64,000 bases of DNA. It comes from an uncultured Lentisphaerota bacterium. Its GTDB lineage: Bacteria > Verrucomicrobiota > Kiritimatiellia > CAIQIC01. The notes beneath the pieces are model-generated. The model ran no database searches. It worked only from the letters and a program-made list of their open reading frames with translations, and was not told the DNA's origin. Each line of letters opens with the position of its first letter. Position 1 is the stretch's first letter. A program made the translations under genes and the position numbers. The DNA lies in the NCBI GenBank assembly GCA_903889245.1, contig CAISWQ010000029.1, positions 1 through 64,000 of the forward strand, read 5' to 3'. Shown here in pieces: positions 1-7,952 of this stretch.

Positions 1-4
1 CGCC

Positions 5-31
5 ATGATACCTAGAACTACTAGGTATCAT
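5..31. promoter_or_regulatory. 27-bp inverted repeat, possible operator
   Basis: A perfect 11-bp inverted repeat (ATGATACCTAG and its complement) surrounds the 5-base centre AACTA, about 100 bp before menH. It has no T-tract, so a regulator-binding site is a better fit than a terminator. The gene on its other side lies outside the window, so the target is unknown. It shares the start ATGATAC with the palindrome near position 21,470. Confidence 0.5.
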
Positions 32-86
32 CGCCTGCCTCGGGTCTTTCTTGCTGTGGGAGGGCGAGCGTACTCGCGAGCCGTCC

Positions 87-115
87 TTGTATGGAGGTGG
101 GGGCTGTGTTAGGAA
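87..115 (+). promoter_or_regulatory. possible promoter for the men operon
   Basis: TTGTAT and TAGGAA are separated by 17 bases and lie about 20 bases before the proposed menH start. The match to the sigma-70 consensus is only fair, so this is a weak call. Confidence 0.3.
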
Positions 116-134
116 GCGGCACGATGATGGCTGC

Positions 135-953
135 ATGAAAAAGTCCGCCCCCATGGTTCAGCTTCCCCTGCGCGTTTGCGGTCGGCGGAATGCGCCGCCG
201 GCGCTTTTGTTGCACGGCTTCCTCGGTTCCTCGCGCGATTGGTTGCCGGTGGCGCGCAGGTTGCAGGCCGGACATCGCTGTCTGCTGCCGGATCTGCCCG
301 GTCATGGGCGCGCGCACTTCCCAACACGGCCAGAACTTTATTCCTTCACTGGCGCAGCGGAGGCCGTACTCGCCTGCGCGACGGAGCCGGTGCATCTGGT
401 CGGCTACTCGCTGGGCGGGCGGCTGGCGCTCCAGTTGGCGGCGCGGCATCCGGAGAAAATTCTTTCGCTCACGCTGCTCTCGTCATCGCCGGGCTTGCCG
501 TCCGCCGCCGGGCGCGCCGCGCGGCGGCGGGCCGATGACGCGCTCGCAACGGACCTGGAAACGCGCGGGCTGAAGGCGTTCCTGCCGTCGTGGTATGCTC
601 TCGCCCTGTTCGGCGGGTTGCGCCGTAAGCCGGAGCTGTTCCGGCGGCTGCTGGCGCGGCGGCGGCAGAACGATGCGGCCGCACTGGCGCGGGCGTTGCG
701 CGGCTGTAGCGTGGGCCGTCAGCGGTCGCTGTGGCTGCAGTTGCCGAAGTTGAACATGCCGGTGCTGCTGATCGCCGGGCGCAGCGATGAAAAATATGTG
801 CGGCTGATGCGACTGATGCAGCGGCAGATTCCCGGCGCGCGATTTTGTGTGGTGCCGGGCGCGGCGCACGCGGTCGTGGAAGAGCAGCCGGCGCGCGTGG
901 CGCGGCTGCTGGAAAAATTCTGGCGCGAGGGCAGCGGGAGAAAACCGATATGA
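135..953 (+). CDS. menH: 2-succinyl-6-hydroxy-2,4-cyclohexadiene-1-carboxylate synthase (MenH)
   Basis: This 272-residue alpha/beta hydrolase should eliminate pyruvate from SEPHCHC to give SHCHC in the cytoplasmic menaquinone pathway. Family marks are the oxyanion LLHGF at about residues 25-29, DLPGHG near 53, the nucleophile elbow GYSLGG with Ser92, an Asp in AGRSDE and a late His in PGAAH. It is followed by menB with a 4-base ATGA overlap, which strengthens the MenH reading over a generic hydrolase. The start is uncertain: the reading frame is open upstream to an ATG at 51, and Met at 153 is also possible. I chose 135 because homology-like sequence begins just after it. Confidence 0.85.
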   Translation: MKKSAPMVQLPLRVCGRRNAPPALLLHGFLGSSRDWLPVARRLQAGHRCLLPDLPGHGRAHFPTRPELYSFTGAAEAVLACATEPVHLVGYSLGGRLALQLAARHPEKILSLTLLSSSPGLPSAAGRAARRRADDALATDLETRGLKAFLPSWYALALFGGLRRKPELFRRLLARRRQNDAAALARALRGCSVGRQRSLWLQLPKLNMPVLLIAGRSDEKYVRLMRLMQRQIPGARFCVVPGAAHAVVEEQPARVARLLEKFWREGSGRKPI

Positions 954-1771
954 GCGACATCAAATGGCGGAAGTGCGGGAAGTTCACCGACATCCTCTTC
1001 CACAAGGCGGAGGGCATCGCGAAGCTCACCATCAACCGGCCCGAGGTGCGCAACGCCTTCCGGCCGCAGACGGTGACCGAGATGATGCGCGCGCTCGACG
1101 AGGCGCGGCACGATGAGCGGATCGGCGTCATCATCCTGACCGGCGCGGGCGAAAAGGCGTTCTGCTCCGGCGGCGATCAGCGCATCCGCGGCGAGGCCGG
1201 CTATGCCGACGCCAAGGGCCAGCACCACTTGAACGTCCTCGATTTCCAGCGGCAGATCCGCACGTGCCCGAAGCCGGTGCTCGCGATGGTCGCCGGCTAC
1301 GCGATCGGCGGCGGCCACGTGTTGCACCTGCTGTGCGACCTGACGATCGCCGCCGATAACGCCGTCTTCGGCCAGACCGGCCCGAAGGTCGGCTCGTTCG
1401 ATGGCGGCTACGGCGCCTCCTATATGGCGCGCATCGTCGGCCAGAAAAAGGCGCGCGAAATCTGGTTCCTCTGCCGGCAGTACAACGCGCAGCAGGCGCT
1501 GGACATGGGGCTGGTGAACACGGTGGTGCCGCTCGCCGAGCTCGAGGTCGAGACGGTCCGCTGGTGCCGCGAGATTCTCGCCAAGTCGCCGCTCTCGCTC
1601 CGCTGCCTCAAGGCCGCGCTCAACGCCGACTGCGATGGCGAGGCCGGCCTGCAGGAGCTCGCCGGCAACGCGACGCTGCTCTACTACATGACCGAGGAGG
1701 CGCAGGAGGGCAAACGCGCATTCCTCGAAAAGCGCGCGCCCAACTTCGCGCGGTTCCCCAAGCGGCCATGA
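950..1771 (+). CDS. menB: 1,4-dihydroxy-2-naphthoyl-CoA synthase (MenB)
   Basis: A crotonase-fold enzyme of 273 residues that closes the second ring of menaquinone, turning o-succinylbenzoyl-CoA into DHNA-CoA. Diagnostic segments are CSGGDQ (oxyanion region, about residue 78), [11 protein letters not shown] and the MenB signature [16 protein letters not shown]. The C-terminal segment with [16 protein letters not shown] and FPKRP is typical of MenB rather than of beta-oxidation hydratases. Its start overlaps the menH stop and its stop overlaps the menA start, consistent with translational coupling in one operon. Confidence 0.96.
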   Translation: MSDIKWRKCGKFTDILFHKAEGIAKLTINRPEVRNAFRPQTVTEMMRALDEARHDERIGVIILTGAGEKAFCSGGDQRIRGEAGYADAKGQHHLNVLDFQRQIRTCPKPVLAMVAGYAIGGGHVLHLLCDLTIAADNAVFGQTGPKVGSFDGGYGASYMARIVGQKKAREIWFLCRQYNAQQALDMGLVNTVVPLAELEVETVRWCREILAKSPLSLRCLKAALNADCDGEAGLQELAGNATLLYYMTEEAQEGKRAFLEKRAPNFARFPKRP

Positions 1772-2640
1772 CCTCGCCCGCGATATGGTGGCAGGCGGCC
1801 CGGCCCAAGACGCTGGGCGCGGCGGTCGGCCCGGTGCTGGTCGGCACCGCGCTGGCCGCACGCGATGGCGCTTCGCACGTGCCCGCCGCCGCCGCCGCGC
1901 TCGCCGGCGCGCTGCTGATCCAGGTGGGCACGAACTTCTGCAACGACTACGGCGACGCGGTCCGCGGCGCTGACGCCCACGGGCGCAAGGGCCCCGTGCG
2001 CGCGACGCAGGCCGGCCTCGTCTCGCCGCGCGCGATGATCGCGGCGACGGCGCTGGCGTTCCTCGCCGCAGCGTTATGCGGCCTCTACCTCGTCACGCGC
2101 GGCGGCTGGCCGATCGCGCTCACCGGTGCCATCTGCATCCTCTGCGGCATCCTCTACACCGCCGGCCCGTGGCCGCTGGCCTACGTCGGGCTCGGCGATC
2201 TCTTCGTCTTGATTTTCTTCGGGCCCGTCGCGGTCGGCGGCACCTACTTCGTACAGGCGCAGCACCTGACCGGCGCGGCCGTGCTCGCCGGCCTCGCGCC
2301 CGGCCTGCTCTCTGTGGCGATCCTCACGGTGAACAACCTGCGCGACGTTGAGCAGGACCGGTCGAACCATAAGCGCACGCTCGCGGTGCGCTTCGGCGCG
2401 GGTTTCGCGCGCTGGGAATATGTCGCGTGCCTCGTCGGCGCGGCGCTGGTTCCGGTCGCGCTCTGGATCGCCCGCGGCTGCAGCGGCTGGGCATGGCTCG
2501 CCAGCTTCGCGCTGCTACCCGCGCTGCCGCTCGTGCAGATCGTCTTCCAGCAACCCGACCGGCTCAATCCCGTGCTCGGCAAAACCAGCGGCCTCCTGCT
2601 GCTCTACAGCGCCACCTTCGCGTGCAGTTGGCTCCTATGA
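1768..2640 (+). CDS. menA: 1,4-dihydroxy-2-naphthoate polyprenyltransferase (MenA)
   Basis: A 290-residue polytopic UbiA-family prenyltransferase that attaches the isoprenoid tail to DHNA in the inner membrane. The first aspartate-rich prenyl-diphosphate site is visible as [11 protein letters not shown] (about residues 58-68). The second loop reads [22 protein letters not shown], a typical MenA pattern. Seven to nine hydrophobic segments are apparent. The start overlaps menB by four bases and the stop overlaps menC by four bases. Confidence 0.94.
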   Translation: MTSPAIWWQAARPKTLGAAVGPVLVGTALAARDGASHVPAAAAALAGALLIQVGTNFCNDYGDAVRGADAHGRKGPVRATQAGLVSPRAMIAATALAFLAAALCGLYLVTRGGWPIALTGAICILCGILYTAGPWPLAYVGLGDLFVLIFFGPVAVGGTYFVQAQHLTGAAVLAGLAPGLLSVAILTVNNLRDVEQDRSNHKRTLAVRFGAGFARWEYVACLVGAALVPVALWIARGCSGWAWLASFALLPALPLVQIVFQQPDRLNPVLGKTSGLLLLYSATFACSWLL

Positions 2641-3605
2641 TCACGCTCTACCGCTATACGCTGCCGTTCGTGCGTCCCGTGGCCACACGTCACGGCGTGC
2701 TTGCGACGCGCACCGGCCTGCTCGTGCGCGAGGGCGACGCGTGGGGCGAGGCCGCGCCGTGGCCCGGGCTGAGCCGCGAGAGTCTCAAAGAAGCCGAAGC
2801 CGGGTTGAAAATTTGGCGTAACGATCCACAAAGCGATCGTATTTTGACGCCACGACTTTCGTCCGTTGTTTCCGCCGTAGAGTCTGTGCGCTGGGTTCCC
2901 GATCCTGCATCACCCATCAAAATTCCCATCAACGGCCTGCTCTCCGATGAACCTCTCGACTCCGCACTCCCCGCATTGCGGACCGCCGGCTTCCGAACCG
3001 TGAAGATCAAGGTTGGTCGCCAATCCCTTCGCGCCGATGTGGAACGCGTTTGCGAGGTCTACGAACAGCTCGGCCCGGACATCAAATTGCGGCTCGACGC
3101 CAACCGTGCGTGGACGCTTTCTGAGGCGCTCGACTTTGCGAGGCGCATCGACGGCATATCACTCGAATATATTGAGGAGCCACTGCAAAACCCCGCCGAG
3201 TTGGCGCAATTTCACAACCGCAGCGGGTTGCCTGTTGCGGTGGACGAATCCTACTGGACGCGCCCGATCACCGACTTCACCAATGGTTGTTTTGTTCATG
3301 CCTTGATCATCAAACCTACCATTATAGGAGGATTGATCACAGCTGAACGCGTAGCTGAATTTGTGAGGCACTTTGGCTGGCAGCCGGTGTTTAGCGCGGT
3401 CTACGAGAGCGGCGTCGGCATTCGCGCGTTGGCGCGGCTCGCCGCGCGCTGCGGTACGCCCGGCGTGGCAATGGGCTACGATACCTACCGCTGCCTCGCC
3501 GACGATGTCCTCCAGCCGCGCCTCGCCTTCCGCGATGGTGCACTTGATCTGGCGGAGGCGGAGCGCGCAGAAGTCTGCGTCGAAAAATTGCAGGAGCTTG
3601 CGTGA
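2637..3605 (+). CDS. menC: o-succinylbenzoate synthase (MenC)
   Basis: This 322-residue enolase-superfamily enzyme dehydrates SHCHC to o-succinylbenzoate. The catalytic set is recognisable: KIKVG (base lysines), the metal ligands in RLDANRAW, YIEEPL and AVDESYW, and the second lysine in IIKPTIIGG. Start and stop each overlap a neighbour by four bases. The middle of the gene, roughly 2,800-3,390, is visibly richer in A and T than its ends and its neighbours, which may mark a recombined segment. Confidence 0.93.
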   Translation: MITLYRYTLPFVRPVATRHGVLATRTGLLVREGDAWGEAAPWPGLSRESLKEAEAGLKIWRNDPQSDRILTPRLSSVVSAVESVRWVPDPASPIKIPINGLLSDEPLDSALPALRTAGFRTVKIKVGRQSLRADVERVCEVYEQLGPDIKLRLDANRAWTLSEALDFARRIDGISLEYIEEPLQNPAELAQFHNRSGLPVAVDESYWTRPITDFTNGCFVHALIIKPTIIGGLITAERVAEFVRHFGWQPVFSAVYESGVGIRALARLAARCGTPGVAMGYDTYRCLADDVLQPRLAFRDGALDLAEAERAEVCVEKLQELA

Positions 3606-4987
3606 AGACGGTGCTTTGTCCCGTTGCCGCCGGCGCGCGCCGCTGGCCGCTGGCGGAGGCACTGATCACGCCACAGCGGACGTGGACCTACCGTGAACTC
3701 GATGACGCCGTCGCGCTGACGGTGGAGCAACTCCGCAGTCGGGGTGTGAAGCGCGGCGAACTGATCGCCGTGCATCTGCCGAATGGCTGGCGTTATCCGG
3801 TCGTGCTTTTCGCGCTGCTGCGCCTCGGCGCGTGCGCTGTGCTCACCAACCTGCGCCTGCCGCCGGCGGCTGTAGCCAAGCAACTGCGTGATGCTGGTGT
3901 TCGCCGTGCCATCGTCGCTGCTGGAAGCAAGTTGACTGGCATTCATCGCATCAGCGTTGATGACATTACGGCGCCAAGTCGGATTGCGGCTGGTGGTGCG
4001 AAGAACATTTCGCTCAACGCTCCGGCGGTAGTGCTCTTCACCTCCGCGAGCACGGGCGCGGCGAAGGCGGTGGCACTCTCGTTCGGCAATCTGCACGCGA
4101 ACGCGCGCGGCTCCAACCGGAACATCCGGCTGCGGCGCGGCGACCGCTGGCAGCTCGCACTGCCGCTCTATCACGTCAGCGGGCTCGGTGTGCTGCTGCG
4201 CGCGTGGCTCGCGGGCGCGGCGGTGGTGATCGGCCCGCGCGACGACGCGTTGGAGAACGCCACGCATATTTCGCTGGTCCCGACGCAATTGCGGCGCCTG
4301 CTCACCCAGCCGCGCAGCGCGCAGCAACTGCGGCGGATGAAGGCCATCCTGCTCGGCGGCGCGGCGGCCGATGCGCGCCTGATCGCAAAGGCGCGCGCCG
4401 CAGGCATCCGCGTGCTGACCACCTACGGCATGACCGAGATGGCGTCGCAGGTTTGCACGTTGCCTCCAACTGCGCCATCAGGAAAATGGTTCACGTCCGG
4501 CCGCGTGCTGCCGCAACGCGAACTGAAACTCTCCAGCGCCGGCGAAATTCTCGTGCGCGGGCCCTGTCGTTTTCTTGGTTACCTTGTGCGTGGCCGACTG
4601 CAGCGGCTGCCGCCGAAGCGCTGGTTTGCCACGGGCGATCTCGGCGCGCTCGACCGCGCCGGCTACCTGACCGTGCTGGGGCGCAAGGACAACCTGTTCA
4701 TCTCCGGCGGCGAGAACATCCAGCCGGAGGAGATCGAACAGGCGTTGCTCGCGCTGCCGGGCATCAGCGCCGCTGTGATCGTGCCGCGTGCCGATGCCGA
4801 GTTCGGCGCGCGGCCGGTCGCCTTCGTCGGGAGTGCGCGGAAAATTCCGGCGGAAAAGCTGCGTGCTTCGTTACAAAAGAAACTGCCCGCCTACAAAGTG
4901 CCGGTGGAGTTTTTGCCGTGGCCCAAAGATGTTCCGGCGGGACTGAAGCTCAGCCGGCCGTTTTTTGCGGCGTGCCTGCCGCGATGA
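3602..4987 (+). CDS. menE: o-succinylbenzoate--CoA ligase (MenE)
   Basis: An ANL-superfamily acyl-CoA synthetase of 461 residues that activates o-succinylbenzoate with ATP and CoA. Motifs in order: P-loop LFTSASTGAAKAV (about 146-158), TTYGMTEM, TGDLGALDRAGYLTVLGRKD, then FISGGENIQPEEIE in the mobile C-terminal domain and a late lysine in GLKLSR. The start is GTG, overlapping the menC stop as GTGA. Its last 38 bases overlap the 3' end of the convergent thioesterase gene. menF and menD are not in the window and may lie upstream or elsewhere. Confidence 0.95.
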   Translation: MKTVLCPVAAGARRWPLAEALITPQRTWTYRELDDAVALTVEQLRSRGVKRGELIAVHLPNGWRYPVVLFALLRLGACAVLTNLRLPPAAVAKQLRDAGVRRAIVAAGSKLTGIHRISVDDITAPSRIAAGGAKNISLNAPAVVLFTSASTGAAKAVALSFGNLHANARGSNRNIRLRRGDRWQLALPLYHVSGLGVLLRAWLAGAAVVIGPRDDALENATHISLVPTQLRRLLTQPRSAQQLRRMKAILLGGAAADARLIAKARAAGIRVLTTYGMTEMASQVCTLPPTAPSGKWFTSGRVLPQRELKLSSAGEILVRGPCRFLGYLVRGRLQRLPPKRWFATGDLGALDRAGYLTVLGRKDNLFISGGENIQPEEIEQALLALPGISAAVIVPRADAEFGARPVAFVGSARKIPAEKLRASLQKKLPAYKVPVEFLPWPKDVPAGLKLSRPFFAACLPR

Positions 4988-5363
4988 GCGCCGCGCGCAG
5001 TTTCGGCGGCACGCGCATCGGGCGGCCGGTCTTGCCGTTGATCGCAACGTGTACCGTGTTCACCATCCCTGCCACCTTGCCGGCGCTGTTGCGCAGCGTG
5101 TAGCGCATCGCAAAAGAAGTGGTTCCCACACGGCCCGGCCGCACTTCAATTGTCACGGCGTTGCCCCAGCGCAGCGGAGCGGCGTAGTCGGCCTCGGCGT
5201 GGACCACCGGGAACAGCAGCGCGGCGGGACCTTTGGCAAGGATGCCGGTCGTGGCGAGGAACGCCTCGCAGGCGTCGTGCGCGAGGCGGAACTGCGCGGC
5301 GAAGAACAGTGCGCCGGAGGCGTCGGTGTCGTAGAGTTTGACCGTGGTTTGATAGCGAAACAT
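4950..5363 (-). CDS. menI: hotdog thioesterase, probable DHNA-CoA hydrolase (MenI)
   Basis: A 137-residue single-domain hotdog thioesterase of the 4-hydroxybenzoyl-CoA type, with the active-site motif YDTDASGALFF (Asp14) near the N-terminus. DHNA-CoA must be hydrolysed between MenB and MenA, and this gene overlaps the menE end on the opposite strand, so MenI is the natural assignment. By sequence alone it could be another small acyl-CoA thioesterase. Its upstream DNA holds two copies of the 19-bp palindrome, one placed as a possible -35 element. Confidence 0.75.
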   Translation of the reverse strand: MFRYQTTVKLYDTDASGALFFAAQFRLAHDACEAFLATTGILAKGPAALLFPVVHAEADYAAPLRWGNAVTIEVRPGRVGTTSFAMRYTLRNSAGKVAGMVNTVHVAINGKTGRPMRVPPKLRAALIAAGTPQKTAG

Positions 5364-5369
5364 GGGCGG

Positions 5370-5398
5370 AAACTAGCACGCTTGGCGCGGCTTTCCAA
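5370..5398 (-). promoter_or_regulatory. possible menI promoter built on the 19-bp palindrome
   Basis: On the minus strand TTGGAA, the right half of the palindrome, is followed after exactly 17 bases by TAGTTT. The -10-like element ends only 6 bases before the ATG, so the transcript would be nearly leaderless. The -10 match is weak (three of six). Confidence 0.35.
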
Positions 5399-5440
5399 GG
5401 CTTGGAAAAAACCGCGCGGATTTTTCCAAGCCTTGGAAAA
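5391..5440. repeat. 19-bp palindrome cluster, 2 copies
   Basis: Two near-perfect copies of TTTTCCAAG(G/C)CTTGGAAAA lie 30 bp apart, separated by ACCGCGCGGA, itself nearly palindromic. They occupy the gap between the menI start and the 3' end of the FHA gene. Confidence 0.95.
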
Positions 5441-5456
5441 CCGGCGTCCCGCCGCA

Positions 5457-7076
5457 TCACTCGGTCGGGATGAGTTGGGCCGGTTGATCGCGCCGGTCTT
5501 GCAGTTCGCCATGGCTGATCAGTTCCACGCGATAGCCAAAGTAGCGGCGGCGCTCGCCCATCTGTTGCAGTTCCTGTTGCCGGAAGCCGCGCGGGACGAG
5601 GTAGCTGGCGCTGAATTCCAACGGCGCGCCGGGCACAGGTTGCGGCGCCGCGTGCAACGCCGCCCCCGGTACGACCACGCGCGAGGGCGCGACCAGCCCG
5701 CTCTTTTCTCCGCGGTCGAAGAAGGTCACGAAGAGTTCCAACACCGCCGGATCCCAGGGGGCCGCGCCGACGGGTGCCACGGTGACCCGCAGCAGGCGCA
5801 TCTCGTCAAATTTCTCACCGCCAAGCAGCTTCTGCGCCTCGACCTGCGTGATTCGCGCCACCGGCTGTGCTGCCAGCGCGAGCTTGGCGCGGGAGGCAAC
5901 AACCTTCCCCGGCGGCTTCACGACGCCGACGTCCGACCGCGGTTCCCGGTCTGCGGGTTTTTCCGGACTGACTGCTGCCGGCTGGCTTCTGGTCTCCGGC
6001 TTCCGGGGCGGCGGTTCCGCCATGCGTTTTTGGAGACCGGCCAGTTCCTCACCGGCGCGCGCCTTCAGGTCGGCGTTGGTGCCGGCGAGCATCTGCACAC
6101 GCTTCCACTGGTCCAAGGCCTCGGCCAGCCGGCCGTGCTGCTGCAGGCGCTGTGCGCGCTCGATATAGGGCGGTAGGAAATCCGGGGCCATGTTCTGGAT
6201 GGTCGCCAGTTCCCCATCGAGCTCGTCGGCTTCCAGTTGCGCAGCGCGCTCCAGCGCCTTCTTGAACATCTTGCGTGCCTGCGTCACCACGAGATCGTCG
6301 GCCGATAGATCCGCCGGCGCGGGTTGGGTCATGGGCGCGGGCGGCGGCACATTGGGCGCGACCACGAGGTTGGTGATGACCGCCGGCTGCGGGGGCGGCA
6401 GAGCTTGCACCTCCTGGTGCAGCCTGGCCAACTCCGCCTGCATCTGTTGCAGTTCATTCGAGAACGCCGTGTGCGTCGGCGGTGACGCTGTGGCCGCCAC
6501 GCGGATGGGCGTAGTGGTTGGTACACTGACAACAGGCGGGGGCAGTGGCGTGGCGACGGGCGCGACGGTCCGGGTTGCCACAGCCACCACCGCTGTTGAG
6601 GTCGGCGTGGCGAGCACCGGCGCATTTGTGGGCGTGGCCCTCGTGGCCGCCGATTGCTGTGGCGCGAGCGAGATGACAAACAGGAAAAGCATCTGCCCCA
6701 CCAGCAGGATGCCAACGGCGAGCAGCGTCACCAGTTGCAGCAGCCCCAGCCGCCGTTTGGAGGGCGCACTCGCACTGTCCGTGGCCGTACCGGTGCTGAA
6801 CTGTACGCCATGTGGGCCGAACTCAATGAGATCGCCATGGTGCAGAGCGGCCGTCTCCACCTCCTGGTGGTTGACTCGCACCGGCGCGCCGGCTGTCAGA
6901 CGGCGGAGGCGTACCCCGCCGCCGGGTTGGTCCTCCAGCAGGAGATGCTGGAGCGCCACTTCCGGCTCCGGCAGGCGCAGCGTCACATCCGGATGGCGGC
7001 CGATCATCACCGGCCCCTGCCGGATGGCAACCCGGCGGCCCTGTTGCGGCCCTTTTTGGAATAGCAGGCGATACAT
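5457..7076 (-). CDS. FHA-domain single-pass membrane protein
   Basis: A 539-residue protein. The N-terminal FHA domain (about residues 1-95) has GRHPD at 26-30 and the conserved His near 44, features of phosphothreonine-binding modules. A basic patch (KRR) and one transmembrane helix at about 112-137 follow, then a long Pro/Thr/Ala-rich stretch with a coiled-coil-like Gln/Leu segment. The C-terminal domain of roughly 130 residues I do not recognise. It probably binds phosphoproteins at the cytoplasmic face and could read out the Ser/Thr kinase encoded at 23.7-26.1 kb; that link is inference. The start at MYRLLF was chosen because the FHA strand begins there; the frame is open further upstream. 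Confidence 0.8.
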   Translation of the reverse strand: MYRLLFQKGPQQGRRVAIRQGPVMIGRHPDVTLRLPEPEVALQHLLLEDQPGGGVRLRRLTAGAPVRVNHQEVETAALHHGDLIEFGPHGVQFSTGTATDSASAPSKRRLGLLQLVTLLAVGILLVGQMLFLFVISLAPQQSAATRATPTNAPVLATPTSTAVVAVATRTVAPVATPLPPPVVSVPTTTPIRVAATASPPTHTAFSNELQQMQAELARLHQEVQALPPPQPAVITNLVVAPNVPPPAPMTQPAPADLSADDLVVTQARKMFKKALERAAQLEADELDGELATIQNMAPDFLPPYIERAQRLQQHGRLAEALDQWKRVQMLAGTNADLKARAGEELAGLQKRMAEPPPRKPETRSQPAAVSPEKPADREPRSDVGVVKPPGKVVASRAKLALAAQPVARITQVEAQKLLGGEKFDEMRLLRVTVAPVGAAPWDPAVLELFVTFFDRGEKSGLVAPSRVVVPGAALHAAPQPVPGAPLEFSASYLVPRGFRQQELQQMGERRRYFGYRVELISHGELQDRRDQPAQLIPTE

Positions 7077-7210
7077 GATGAAGCGGGCGGAGTTTCTGCG
7101 AGGTCCTGCGGCTGGGCAAGCATAAATCCGCCGCGCCGTTTCTTCAGCTTGCGGGGGGCGGGGCGCGGGAGTAGGCTCGCGCGCGTGCAAAGCTACTGGC
7201 GGAGGCGGAT

Positions 7211-7870
7211 GTGAACGGCTTCAATGCGGTGGATATCGTGGCGCTGGTGTGGTTGCTGATCGGCGTCTGGCGCGGCCTGCGCCAGGGGCTGGCCGGCGCG
7301 CTGCTGCGGTTGCTCGCGGTCGCGGTCGCGGTTGGGGTGGGCCTGCTTGGCTACGCCTGGCTCGGCGAAAAGATGTCCGGCGGCGGCCGCTTGGCGGGCG
7401 CGGCGGGCGATCTGCTGGCCTTTGCCCTGATCACCGTGGCGGTCTATGTGGGGTTGCGCTTGATCGGGCTGCTGCTCAAGAACACGATCACCTTCACCTT
7501 CAAGGGCAAGCTGGAGCCACTGGGTGGCGGCTGCGTTGGCCTGCTCGTTTCGCTCGGCGTTATGATTACCGTGGTGCTGCTGGCGGGCCTGTGGCCGCAT
7601 CCGTTGATGAAGAAGTGGTTCGTGGAGGAATCGTGGTTGGGCAGCGTGGTGCATGCGCAACTGGGACCGGCGTGGCAGCGGCTGGAGAAGCGCTATCCTG
7701 CCCTCAAGCTGCCGGACGAGTCCGGCCCGGAGCGTCTCGAAAATACGCTCAAGGATGTCAAAGAGGAAGCGGTGAAGACTGTCGAGCAAACGGAACAGGC
7801 CGCGGAGAAAAAGGTGAAGCAGGCCAAGAAGCGCGTGAGCGACGCGGTGGTGGAAGGGACGAAGAAGTAG
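7211..7870 (+). CDS. CvpA-family membrane protein
   Basis: A 219-residue protein with four hydrophobic segments in the first 130 residues. It begins FNAVDIVALVWLLIGVWRGLRQG, the typical opening of the CvpA family (named for colicin V production; true role unclear, linked to envelope integrity). The C-terminus is a charged, lysine-rich probable coiled coil (EKKVKQAKKRVSDAV), unusually long for the family. The start is GTG with GGAGG five bases upstream. It lies in the same direction as dnaG, 82 bases ahead of it. Confidence 0.8.
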   Translation: MNGFNAVDIVALVWLLIGVWRGLRQGLAGALLRLLAVAVAVGVGLLGYAWLGEKMSGGGRLAGAAGDLLAFALITVAVYVGLRLIGLLLKNTITFTFKGKLEPLGGGCVGLLVSLGVMITVVLLAGLWPHPLMKKWFVEESWLGSVVHAQLGPAWQRLEKRYPALKLPDESGPERLENTLKDVKEEAVKTVEQTEQAAEKKVKQAKKRVSDAVVEGTKK

Positions 7871-7874
7871 GTTT

Positions 7875-7899
7875 GAAAGCGGAAAGCGGAAAGCGGAAA
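7875..7899. repeat. 7-bp tandem array (GAAAGCG, 3.5 units)
   Basis: Three exact copies of GAAAGCG and a partial fourth follow the CvpA-like stop. This is one of several short heptamer arrays in intergenic DNA of the window. Confidence 0.8.
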
Positions 7900-7952
7900 C
7901 CTAAGGTTGGAATGCGGGTGTTGTAGGTCCGCTAAAGGGCTGGGCGTTTCTG

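Noticed and set aside
1-134. A riboswitch ahead of menH
   Set aside because: Apart from the short inverted repeat I see no conserved aptamer-like core or terminator in the leader.
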